Both the position numbers and the translations under genes were made by a program. The notes beneath the pieces were generated by a model that worked only from the letters and a program-made list of their open reading frames with translations, was not told where the DNA came from and made no database searches. Shown here in pieces: positions 1 through 5,739 of a stretch of DNA of 6,649 nt; position 1 is the first letter of the stretch, and the number at the start of each line of letters is the position of its first letter. This DNA is from Solirubrobacteraceae bacterium (GTDB taxonomy: Bacteria > Actinomycetota > Thermoleophilia > Solirubrobacterales > Solirubrobacteraceae): NCBI GenBank assembly GCA_025935735.1, contig JAICUS010000345.1, positions 1 through 6,649 of the forward strand, read 5' to 3'.

Positions 1-870
1 GACCACATGCCCGAGGAGTGGATCGGCGCGGTCAACACGACGTTCGGCGCCGCCGACGGCCGGGGCCTCTCGCGCACCGAGGACGGGACGCTCGTCCGCG
101 ACGCCATCGCCCAGGACCCGGAGGCGTGGCTCGGCGCGGACCACGTCGCCCGCTTCGGCTCAGACCCCGCGCTGCTGACCAAGCTGCTCGACGCCGGCCA
201 GCGGCTGCCCGTGCACTTCCATCCCGGTCGCGAGCTCGCCCACCGCCACCTCGGCCTCGACCACGGCAAGACCGAGGCCTGGATCATCCTCGAGGCCGAG
301 CCCGGCGCGAGCGTGCACCTCGGCTTCCGGCGCGACGCCGACGAAGCCACCGTCAAGGAATGGATGCGCGCGCAGGACAGCGCGGCGATGCTGGCCGCGC
401 TGCACGAGCTGCCGGTGCAGCCCGGCGACGTGATCTTCGTCCCCGCGGGCACGCCGCACTCGATCGGCGCGGGCATCCTGCTGGCCGAGCTGCAGGAGCC
501 CACCGACCTCTCGATCAACCTCGAGTGGGCCGGCTTCGACCTGACCGAGGACGGCAGCCACCTCGGCCTCGGCTGGGACGTGGCGCTGAGCGCGCTCGAC
601 CGCACCGGCTGGGACCGGCAACGGCTTGCCGGCGCGCACGCGCAGCGGCTCCCCGACGCCGCGAAGCCCTTCTTCCGCGCCGAGCGCGTGAACGGCGGCG
701 AGACGCTCGACCCCGGCTTCTCCGTGCTGCTCGGCGTACAAGGCAGCGGCGACCTCGCCGGGCTCCCGGTCCACCGGGGCAGCGCCGTCCTCATCCCCCA
801 CGCGGCCGGTGCGCTCGCCCTCGAAGGCGACGTCCAGGCGCTCCGCTGCCGGCCCCCGGAGACCTCATGA
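1..870 (+). CDS. Mannose-6-phosphate isomerase class I-like cupin protein, 5'-truncated by window edge
   Basis: Probable zinc-dependent phosphomannose isomerase, interconverting mannose-6-phosphate and fructose-6-phosphate in the cytoplasm. Numbering from the ATG at 7, the cupin metal site is visible: H70-F-H72-P, then GKTEAW with E90, then PAGTPH with H151 followed by a GAGILLAELQEPTD block typical of the family. The usual ligand set is Gln/His, His, Glu, His. The frame is open back to base 1 (Asp-His before the Met), and PEEWIGA is normally an internal motif some 25-30 residues into these proteins. The true start is therefore probably upstream of the window, and the Met at 7 is unlikely to be the start. 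The stop overlaps the ABC ATPase start as ATGA, so the genes are translationally coupled. The C-terminal half (about 190-287) is a weakly conserved second cupin-like lobe. A related sugar isomerase of the same fold cannot be excluded. Confidence 0.82.
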   Translation, partial: DHMPEEWIGAVNTTFGAADGRGLSRTEDGTLVRDAIAQDPEAWLGADHVARFGSDPALLTKLLDAGQRLPVHFHPGRELAHRHLGLDHGKTEAWIILEAEPGASVHLGFRRDADEATVKEWMRAQDSAAMLAALHELPVQPGDVIFVPAGTPHSIGAGILLAELQEPTDLSINLEWAGFDLTEDGSHLGLGWDVALSALDRTGWDRQRLAGAHAQRLPDAAKPFFRAERVNGGETLDPGFSVLLGVQGSGDLAGLPVHRGSAVLIPHAAGALALEGDVQALRCRPPETS

Positions 871-1619
871 CCGCGCTGCTGGAAGCCAAGGGCATCGTCA
901 AGCACTTCGGCCGCGTCCACGCGCTGCGCGGCGCCGACTTCACCGTCAGCCCCGGGGAGGTCGTCGCCCTCATCGGCGACAACGGCGCGGGCAAGAGCAC
1001 GCTGGTCAAGACGCTGTCCGGCGTCCACGCGCCCGACGCCGGGCAGATCCTCTTCGAGGGCCGCGAGGTCCACCTCCCCACCCCGGAGGCGGCGCGCGAG
1101 CTGGGCATCGAAACCGTCTACCAGGACCTGGCGCTCGCGCCCGACCTGGAGTCGAGCGCCAACCTCTTCCTCGGCCGCGAGGTGCTGCGCAAGGGCCTGC
1201 TGGGCCGGCTCGGCTGGCTCGACACGGCGGCGATGCGCAAGAAGACCGCCTCGGCGTTCGCGGACCTCGGCGTGGGCGTCCAGGACGTCACCGCGCCCGT
1301 GGCGAAGTTTTCGGGGGGACAGCGGCAGGGGGTCGCGGTCGCGCGCGCGGTCACATGGGCGAGCCGGGTCGTCTTCATGGACGAGCCCACGGCGGCGCTG
1401 GGGGTCGTACAGACCCGCCGTGTGCTGGAGCTCATCCGCCGCGTGCGCGACCGCGGGCTGTCGGTGGTCCTGATCTCCCACAACATGCCCGAGGTGATGG
1501 AGGTCGCCGACCGCGTCGAGGTGCTGCGCCTCGGCGTGCGGGTCGCGACGTTCCAGCGCGGCGAGGCGTCGATGGAGGACCTCGTGGGCGCGATGACCGG
1601 GGCGCTGGTGCAGTCGTGA
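867..1619 (+). CDS. Sugar ABC transporter ATP-binding protein (FrcA-like, single ATPase domain)
   Basis: This 250-residue cytoplasmic ATPase would power the adjacent sugar importer. Visible motifs are Walker A GDNGAGKST (37-45), Q-loop Q86, signature FSGGQ (148-152, Phe in place of the usual Leu), Walker B VVFMDEP with catalytic E173, and switch His205 in ISHN. The D-loop reads AALG rather than the common SALD; to my knowledge this is usual in the FrcA-like subfamily. Only one nucleotide-binding domain is present, unlike the fused double ATPases RbsA and MglA, so it presumably works as a homodimer. The ATG overlaps the preceding stop by 4 bp, and its own stop overlaps the permease start by 4 bp. 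Upstream in-frame sequence is Arg/Pro-rich shadow of the isomerase gene and is not part of this protein. The substrate is not determined by this subunit. Confidence 0.95.
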   Translation: MTALLEAKGIVKHFGRVHALRGADFTVSPGEVVALIGDNGAGKSTLVKTLSGVHAPDAGQILFEGREVHLPTPEAARELGIETVYQDLALAPDLESSANLFLGREVLRKGLLGRLGWLDTAAMRKKTASAFADLGVGVQDVTAPVAKFSGGQRQGVAVARAVTWASRVVFMDEPTAALGVVQTRRVLELIRRVRDRGLSVVLISHNMPEVMEVADRVEVLRLGVRVATFQRGEASMEDLVGAMTGALVQS

Positions 1620-2644
1620 GCGCGACCGAGACCGACCCGACGCTGGCCGAGGATGCCGAGCCCGCGCCGCTGAGCGGCTGGCAGCGGCTGGCGCTCGGCT
1701 CCACCACGTCGATCCTGCTCATCCTCATCGCGCTGATCGTCGTCTTCTCGGCGCTCGACTTCAGCTCGTTCCTGACCGTCCCGAACATCCGCAACGTCGC
1801 CACGGACGCGTCGGTGCTGCTGGTCATGGCGGTCGGCCAGACCTACGTGATCATCACGGCGGGCATCGACCTCTCGATCGGCTCGGTGCTGGTGTTCTCC
1901 GGGGTCATCGCCGCGCGGCTGATGAACGCGGTCGGCGGCAACGGCTGGGGGACGATCGCCATCGGCCTGGTCGCCGCACTGGCGTCCGGCCTGGCCTGGG
2001 GCATCCTCAACGGCCAGCTGATCACCCGCCTGCGCGTGCCGCCGCTGATCGTCACGCTGGGCACGCTCGGCATGGCCCAGGGCGTCGCGCTGCTGATCAC
2101 CGGCGGCACCGACGAGCGCTCGGTGCCGACCAAGCTCGTCGACACGATCGGCACGGGGCGCCTGTTCGACCAGATCCCGTACCTGGTGATCATCGCCGCG
2201 GCGGTCGCGCTCGTGTTCGGCGTGCACCTGCGCAAGACCCGCTTCGGCCGCTACACGTACGCCGTCGGCTCGAACATCGAGGCGCCGCGGCGGTCGGGCA
2301 TCGCCGTGGACCGCCACCTGGTCAAGGTGTACGCGCTGGCCGGCCTGCTGTCCGGCCTCGCGGGCTTCCTGAACCTCGCGCGGTTCGCGACGACGACCAT
2401 CGGTGGGCACGCCACCGACAACCTCAACGCGATCGCCGCCGTCGTGCTCGGCGGGACGTCGTTGTTCGGCGGGATCGGCACGGTCGGCGGCACGGTCGTC
2501 GGCGTGTTCATCCCCGCCGTGCTGGGGAACGGCTTCGTGATCGTCGGCGTGCAGCCCTTCTGGCAGCAGGTTGCCGTGGGCGCGGTGCTGATCGTGGCCG
2601 TCTATCTCGACCAGCTCCGGCGCAGGACGCAGTACCGGGACTGA
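1616..2644 (+). CDS. Sugar ABC transporter permease (FrcC/RbsC family)
   Basis: A 342-residue inner-membrane permease of the branched-chain/ribose type (BPD_transp_2). It has a short hydrophilic N-terminus of about 25 residues, then multiple hydrophobic segments: about 30-48, 65-82, 88-105, 112-132, 143-163, 187-205, 236-256, 270-285, 288-311 and 316-332. Family hallmarks are AGIDLSIGS (82-90), a cytoplasmic coupling loop AVGSNIEAPRRSGI (216-229) and GGTSLFGGIGTVGGT (279-293). The start is GTG at 1616, chosen because it gives a GTGA overlap with the ATPase stop and a normal family length. Upstream sequence in this frame is Arg/Gly/Pro-rich shadow. It probably forms a homodimer paired with two ATPase copies. 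The close match to FrcC/RbsC supports monosaccharide transport, but the exact sugar cannot be read from the sequence. Confidence 0.95.
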   Translation: MSATETDPTLAEDAEPAPLSGWQRLALGSTTSILLILIALIVVFSALDFSSFLTVPNIRNVATDASVLLVMAVGQTYVIITAGIDLSIGSVLVFSGVIAARLMNAVGGNGWGTIAIGLVAALASGLAWGILNGQLITRLRVPPLIVTLGTLGMAQGVALLITGGTDERSVPTKLVDTIGTGRLFDQIPYLVIIAAAVALVFGVHLRKTRFGRYTYAVGSNIEAPRRSGIAVDRHLVKVYALAGLLSGLAGFLNLARFATTTIGGHATDNLNAIAAVVLGGTSLFGGIGTVGGTVVGVFIPAVLGNGFVIVGVQPFWQQVAVGAVLIVAVYLDQLRRRTQYRD

Positions 2645-2654
2645 TCGCCAATGC

Positions 2655-2663
2655 AAGGGGGAG
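2655..2663 (+). promoter_or_regulatory. Strong ribosome binding site deciding the start of the sugar-binding protein
   Basis: The purine run AAGGGGGAG lies just before the ATG at 2666, with the AAGGGG core 5 nt away. It lies downstream of the alternative in-frame ATG at 2651, which has no Shine-Dalgarno sequence. The start at 2666 is therefore preferred, and it also gives a standard signal peptide beginning MRKW. Confidence 0.75.
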
Positions 2664-2665
2664 CG

Positions 2666-3655
2666 ATGCGGAAGTGGATCGCGGCGGGCTGTACCGCCGT
2701 GCTCGCCGTGGGCGTGGTCGCCTGCGGCTCCGACGACAACAGCGGCGGCAGCGGGTCGGGCTCGAGCTCGGGCTCGAGCGGCGGCAAGAACTACAAGATG
2801 ACGCTGATCGCCGGCGTGAAGGGCGACGAGTTCTATCTGACGATGAACTGCGGCGCCCAGGCCGAGGCCAAGGCGAAGGGCGTCTCGCTTGACTTCCAGG
2901 GCCCGGACGAGTTCGACGCGTCCCAGCAGACGCCGATCGTCAACGCCGTCGCGGCCAAGAAGCCCGACGCGGTGCTGATCGCGCCGACCGACACCAAGGC
3001 GATGTACGCGCCGATCAAGCAGCTGTCCGACAACGGCTCCAAGGTCGTGCTCGTCGACACCACGCTCGACGACCCGAGCATGGCCGTCTCGCAGATCGCC
3101 TCCGACAACCTCAAGGGCGGCCAGGTCGCCGCGCAGGAGCTGACGAAGCTGATCGGCGGCTCCGGCAAGGTGATGGTGGTCAACGTCAAGCCGGGCATCT
3201 CGACCACCGACGCCCGCGGCAAGGGCTTCGAGCAGGGCGCCAAGGCGGCCGGGCTGGACTACATCGGCCAGCAGTACGACGACGACGACCCGGCCAAGGC
3301 CGCCTCGATCGTCAGCGCGACGCTGTCCAAGCACCCGGACCTGAAGGGCATCTTCGCCGCGAACCTGTTCTCCGCCGAGGGCGCGGCCACCGCGCTCAAG
3401 CAGGCGGGCAAGCTCGGCAAGGTGAAGATCGTCGGCTTCGACGCCGGCCCGAAGCAGGTGCAGGACCTCAAGGCCGGCCTCGCCCAGGCGCTGATCGCCC
3501 AGCAGCCGGCGGAGATCGGCAAGCAGGGCGTCGACCAGGCGCTGGCCGCGCTGCAGGGCAAGCCGACGACGAAGAAGATCGGCACCGGCTTCACGGTCAT
3601 CACCAAGGACAACCTCGACCAGAACCAGAGCGCGCTCTACAAGAGCACCTGCTGA
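2666..3655 (+). CDS. Sugar ABC transporter substrate-binding lipoprotein (Peripla_BP_4 type)
   Basis: A 329-residue extracytoplasmic solute receptor for the upstream ATPase and permease. Residues 1-19 are a lipoprotein signal peptide: positive MRK, a hydrophobic core, then lipobox V-V-A-C with the lipidated Cys20. A flexible Ser/Gly linker (about 26-40) tethers the binding lobes to the membrane. The mature domain has the type I periplasmic-binding fold typical of ribose/fructose binding proteins: an opening strand MTLIAGVKGDEFY, a DAVLIAPTD segment, SDNLKGGQVAAQEL, TDARGKGFEQG and KIVGFDAGP. Apart from the lipid Cys, the mature part has only two cysteines, C62 (near the first strand) and C329 (last residue), which could form a disulfide. 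It is the last gene of the operon, starts 21 bp after the permease stop and is followed by a hairpin. Its strong ribosome binding site fits the need for excess binding protein. The ligand is inferred to be a hexose or ribose. Confidence 0.94.
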   Translation: MRKWIAAGCTAVLAVGVVACGSDDNSGGSGSGSSSGSSGGKNYKMTLIAGVKGDEFYLTMNCGAQAEAKAKGVSLDFQGPDEFDASQQTPIVNAVAAKKPDAVLIAPTDTKAMYAPIKQLSDNGSKVVLVDTTLDDPSMAVSQIASDNLKGGQVAAQELTKLIGGSGKVMVVNVKPGISTTDARGKGFEQGAKAAGLDYIGQQYDDDDPAKAASIVSATLSKHPDLKGIFAANLFSAEGAATALKQAGKLGKVKIVGFDAGPKQVQDLKAGLAQALIAQQPAEIGKQGVDQALAALQGKPTTKKIGTGFTVITKDNLDQNQSALYKSTC

Positions 3656-3661
3656 GCTCGC

Positions 3662-3691
3662 GGCGGCGGCTGGCCCCGGTCAGCCGCCGCC
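3662..3691. terminator. GC-rich hairpin between convergent genes, possible bidirectional terminator
   Basis: An 11-bp perfect stem (3662-3672 with 3681-3691, arm GGCGGCGGCTG) encloses an 8-nt loop. It lies 7 bp after the sugar-binding protein stop and covers the last codons and stop of the convergent merR gene. There is no T-run on either side, so it is not a canonical intrinsic terminator. In high-GC actinobacteria, such tail-less hairpins are often proposed to terminate transcription or protect mRNA ends. The position supports that role. Confidence 0.5.
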
Positions 3692-4051
3692 CGTGAACAT
3701 GCACCGCCCGCTCGCGCAGGCCTGCTGCGCGTCCACGATGCGGCCGCGCAGGGCCTGCAGGTCGGCGAGCTGGGCATCCACGCGGTCCAGCACCGCCTGC
3801 AGGCGCCAGCGCTCGGACTCGCAGGTCGCGCCGCCGGCGTCATGGGCGGCGAGCGCGTCGACGGCGTCGGCCAGCGTGAACCCGACGGCCTGCAGCGCGC
3901 GCGTGAGCCGGATGCGCTCGACGGTCTCGGGCCGATAGTCGCGGTAGCCGGACGCGGTGCGGTCGGGCGCCGGCAGGACCCCGACGCGCTCGTAGAACCG
4001 CACCGTGTCGACGCTGACGCCGGCCTGTCCGGCGATTTCGCCGATCTTCAT
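3680..4051 (-). CDS. MerR-family metal-responsive transcriptional regulator
   Basis: A 123-residue cytoplasmic DNA-binding regulator. The N-terminal winged helix-turn-helix (about 1-70) shows the family signature: MKIGEIAGQAGVSVDTVRFYE, then GVLPAPDRTASGYRDY and a second helical unit ending ALQAVGFTL. A long dimerisation helix (about 78-110) follows. Cysteines lie at 77, 112 and 117. C77 and C112 are exactly 35 residues apart, as are the metal ligands C82 and C117 of mercury MerR, and their numbering matches CadR (C77, C112). In this family a Cys at this dimer-helix position marks responders to divalent metals such as Hg, Cd, Pb or Zn, whereas CueR-type copper sensors have Ser. The C112-x4-C117 loop is shorter than in those models. 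It is divergent from the gene at 4102 across a MerR-type promoter and probably represses itself while switching that gene. The exact metal is unknown. Confidence 0.88.
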   Translation of the reverse strand: MKIGEIAGQAGVSVDTVRFYERVGVLPAPDRTASGYRDYRPETVERIRLTRALQAVGFTLADAVDALAAHDAGGATCESERWRLQAVLDRVDAQLADLQALRGRIVDAQQACASGRCMFTGGG

Positions 4052-4062
4052 GCGTTTCGGCC

Positions 4063-4094
4063 TTGACTCTGGACCATGGTCCAGAGTTTACGCT
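4063..4094 (+). promoter_or_regulatory. MerR-type promoter with 20-bp spacer
   Basis: The -35 element TTGACT (4063-4068) and the -10 element TACGCT (4089-4094) are separated by 20 bp, the overlong spacing typical of promoters activated by MerR-family DNA distortion. It points toward the gene starting at 4102. Transcription would be expected to begin about 7 nt after the -10, close to 4101-4102, which is the ATG itself, so the transcript is probably leaderless. Confidence 0.85.
4066..4087. promoter_or_regulatory. Perfect 22-bp palindromic MerR operator
   Basis: The half-site ACTCTGGACCA is followed directly by its exact reverse complement, with no mismatch and no central gap. It fills the spacer of the divergent promoter and lies 14 bp from the merR start on the other strand. 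This is the normal position for a MerR dimer to control both genes. Confidence 0.85.
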
Positions 4095-4101
4095 GACGGG
4101 C

Positions 4102-4548
4102 ATGACCACCGTCCTGCACCTCCCCGCCCGCGCGGGCGCGCCGATCGCCTGCGACATGAGCACCGCGAGCGACACCCCTGACGAGCGGCTGGCCGAGTAC
4201 GCGCGGCTGTTCGAGCGCGCACTGGTCCGCCGCGAGCGCGCGGTCGTGTTCGTGTTCCGGGGCGAGCCCGGTGTGCGCGAGCGCGTGGAGGACCTCGCGC
4301 GCCGCGAGGCGGCCTGCTGCCCGTTCCTGGGCTACCGCGTCGAGACGACCGGCGCCGAGCTGGTGCTCACCGTGACCGGGCCGGAGCGGGCGGCCGCGGT
4401 CCTCGACGCGTTCTACGCACTGCCCGACTACCCGCCGAGCTGCGGCACGGCCGGCAGGGACCCGCTCAGCGGGTCGTCGTCCACGGGCACGAACGTGAAC
4501 CCGCGGAACTCGGCGAAGTACATGTCGGAGGGCGAGATGCCCTCGTGA
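4102..4548 (+). CDS. Small cysteine-motif protein divergent from merR, with an antisense 3' tail
   Basis: A 148-residue protein, not a named family to me with certainty. Residues 13-107 resemble a small alpha/beta domain that, from memory, is found alone or fused to MerR regulators in actinobacteria: API-AC near the start (C17), an alpha-helical DERLAEYARLFERAL stretch, a beta strand, then LARREAACCPFLGYRVE (C72, C73) and LVLTVTGP. The cysteines and the MerR-type promoter suggest binding or sensing of a soft metal; this is inference. The start at 4102 is chosen because the promoter would place the transcription start there. An in-frame TTG at 4063 lies inside the -35 element and is rejected; ATG 4156 would remove the IAC motif. 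Residues 109-148 are entirely antisense to the neighbouring lipoprotein gene and look like low-complexity read-through (SGSSSTGTN), so the original C-terminus was probably near residue 108. Confidence 0.72.
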   Translation: MTTVLHLPARAGAPIACDMSTASDTPDERLAEYARLFERALVRRERAVVFVFRGEPGVRERVEDLARREAACCPFLGYRVETTGAELVLTVTGPERAAAVLDAFYALPDYPPSCGTAGRDPLSGSSSTGTNVNPRNSAKYMSEGEMPS

Positions 4549-5657
4549 TAGGTGGCGTTGTAGCCGCGGCCGTCGCCGTTGGCGCCGACGACGTGGGTCG
4601 CGTTCATCACCCGCATCAGCGGCGCGCCGAGCTGCTTGACCTCGTCGAGCGCCTCGACCACGAGGTTGACCGAGTCGTAGGGGTACATCGCCCAGTCCGG
4701 CGGCTGGATGACGTCCCGGCCGTCCTGGTTCATCCCCACCTTCTCGGCGCCGAGCTTCTTCTCGAAGTGCGCGCGGAAGCGCTCGAAGGGCTTCGGGCCG
4801 ACCTCGGCGGTGATCCGGGAGGAGACGAAGCGCAGCGACCGCAGCCACTCGGGGTGCGAGACGAGCCGCTGGCGCACCAGCGGGTCCTCGCCGGTCTGGC
4901 CGGAGATCACCGGCACGTCCCAGCCGGCGGTGTGGATGGCGCCGACCACGGCGGCGACGTCGGCCGCGCCCGCCCAGACGACCAGCAGCGTCGCGTTCGC
5001 CCGGCGGGCGGCGAGCACCTGCGGCGAGACGTCGGTCGCGCGCTGCTGGACCGTCTGGTCCGACACCACGGCGATCTTGTCCCGCGCCAGCGCGGTGCGC
5101 AGCGCATCATGGCCCTGGTGGCCGTAGTCGGAGTCGTCGGTGAGCAGGGCGACACGCGGCTTGGCGTTCGCGATGTAGTCGGCCAGCCGGCTCGCCATGA
5201 TCGGGTCCGCCGGGGCCATGCGGAACAGCGTGGGCCGCTCCTGGGGGTCGATCAGGCTCGCGCCGCCGTCGAAGCAGATGAACACCGGCAGCTTCGCGGG
5301 GTCGGTGACCGAGGCGACGGAGACGGCGCCCGTCCCGTCGGTCAGCAGCGCGAGCGCGTGCTCGGACACCGCGGTGCGCGCGTCGGCCAGGGCGTTGGCC
5401 GGCGAGCCGCCGTTGTCGAGCACCTGGAGGCGCAGCTTCTCGTGCTTTTGGCCGACGACCACGCCGCCGCGGGCGTTGACGTCGTCGACGGCCAGCTTCG
5501 CGCCTTGGGTGATCGAGCGGGCGATCCACGGCTGGCTGGACACCGGCGCGCTGACCACCACCGCCAAGCCGTCGCCGCCACCACCGGTCCCGCCCGCGCC
5601 GCCGCAGGCCGCCACGCACAGGGCGACCAGTCCGGCGATGGCCCCCAGGCGCGTCAT
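4428..5657 (-). CDS. ABC-type branched-chain amino acid-like substrate-binding lipoprotein (Peripla_BP_6), orphan
   Basis: A 409-residue extracytoplasmic solute receptor of the LivK type. A short signal peptide leads to lipobox V-A-A-C with lipidated Cys18, followed by a Gly-rich linker (19-30). The first lobe shows VVVSAPVSSQPW, then QGAKLAVDDVNARGG (51-65) and LQVLDNGGSPANAL. A middle block reads ALLTDDSDYGHQGHDALRTA (170-189), and later AMYPYDSVNLVVEALD (323-338), all typical of the family. No LivHMGF-type permease or ATPase genes flank it in the window, so it may feed a distant transporter or act as a sensor. It lies 82 bp after an ECF41-like sigma factor, and a sequence matching an ECF41 promoter stands in that gap. 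The start ATG has only a weak GGGG upstream. The last 121 bp overlap the convergent small gene. Ligands of this family include amino acids, amides, urea and aromatic acids; none can be assigned. Confidence 0.88.
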   Translation of the reverse strand: MTRLGAIAGLVALCVAACGGAGGTGGGGDGLAVVVSAPVSSQPWIARSITQGAKLAVDDVNARGGVVVGQKHEKLRLQVLDNGGSPANALADARTAVSEHALALLTDGTGAVSVASVTDPAKLPVFICFDGGASLIDPQERPTLFRMAPADPIMASRLADYIANAKPRVALLTDDSDYGHQGHDALRTALARDKIAVVSDQTVQQRATDVSPQVLAARRANATLLVVWAGAADVAAVVGAIHTAGWDVPVISGQTGEDPLVRQRLVSHPEWLRSLRFVSSRITAEVGPKPFERFRAHFEKKLGAEKVGMNQDGRDVIQPPDWAMYPYDSVNLVVEALDEVKQLGAPLMRVMNATHVVGANGDGRGYNATYHEGISPSDMYFAEFRGFTFVPVDDDPLSGSLPAVPQLGG

Positions 5658-5708
5658 GCGCGCCCCAGGATGGCAGGGAGCCGTGAGTCGGGGGAGGCAT
5701 GTCCTGTA

Positions 5709-5735
5709 GACGCGCCGGCGGGCCGATCTGTGACA
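5709..5735 (-). promoter_or_regulatory. ECF41-type promoter upstream of the orphan binding lipoprotein
   Basis: Read on the minus strand, TGTCACA (5735-5729) is followed by exactly 16 nt and then CGTC (5712-5709). This agrees at every position with the TGTCACA-N16-CGTC promoter I recall for ECF41 sigma factors. It begins 4 bp after the sigma gene stop and points at the lipoprotein gene, whose ATG is about 50 bp downstream, leaving a 5' leader of about 40-46 nt. Confidence 0.78.
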
Positions 5736-5739
5736 GCGG

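Noticed and set aside
18..866. N-terminal extension of the ATPase reading frame
   Set aside because: The extension is almost entirely Arg, Pro and Ala, and overlaps the isomerase gene; the ATPase begins naturally at the ATG at 867 with MTALLEAKGIVKHFG.
809..1615. N-terminal extension of the permease reading frame
   Set aside because: It is Arg/Gly/Pro-rich shadow of the ATPase gene; the GTG at 1616 gives the proper length and a 4-bp overlap.
2651..2665. ATG at 2651 as start of the sugar-binding protein
   Set aside because: The strong ribosome binding site lies after this ATG and directly before the ATG at 2666.
2738..2786. Repeat-like GGC/TCG tract considered as a microsatellite or regulatory repeat
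   Set aside because: It is explained by the coding of the Ser/Gly linker after the lipobox of the sugar-binding protein.
1118..3334. 738-codon open frame on the minus strand across the ABC operon
   Set aside because: It is antisense to three well-supported ABC genes, is rich in Arg, Gly, His and Asp, and shows no domain; it is a typical shadow in high-GC DNA.
4063..4101. TTG start for the small cysteine-motif gene
   Set aside because: This codon is itself the -35 element and the added residues would be encoded by the operator, so they cannot be in the main transcript.
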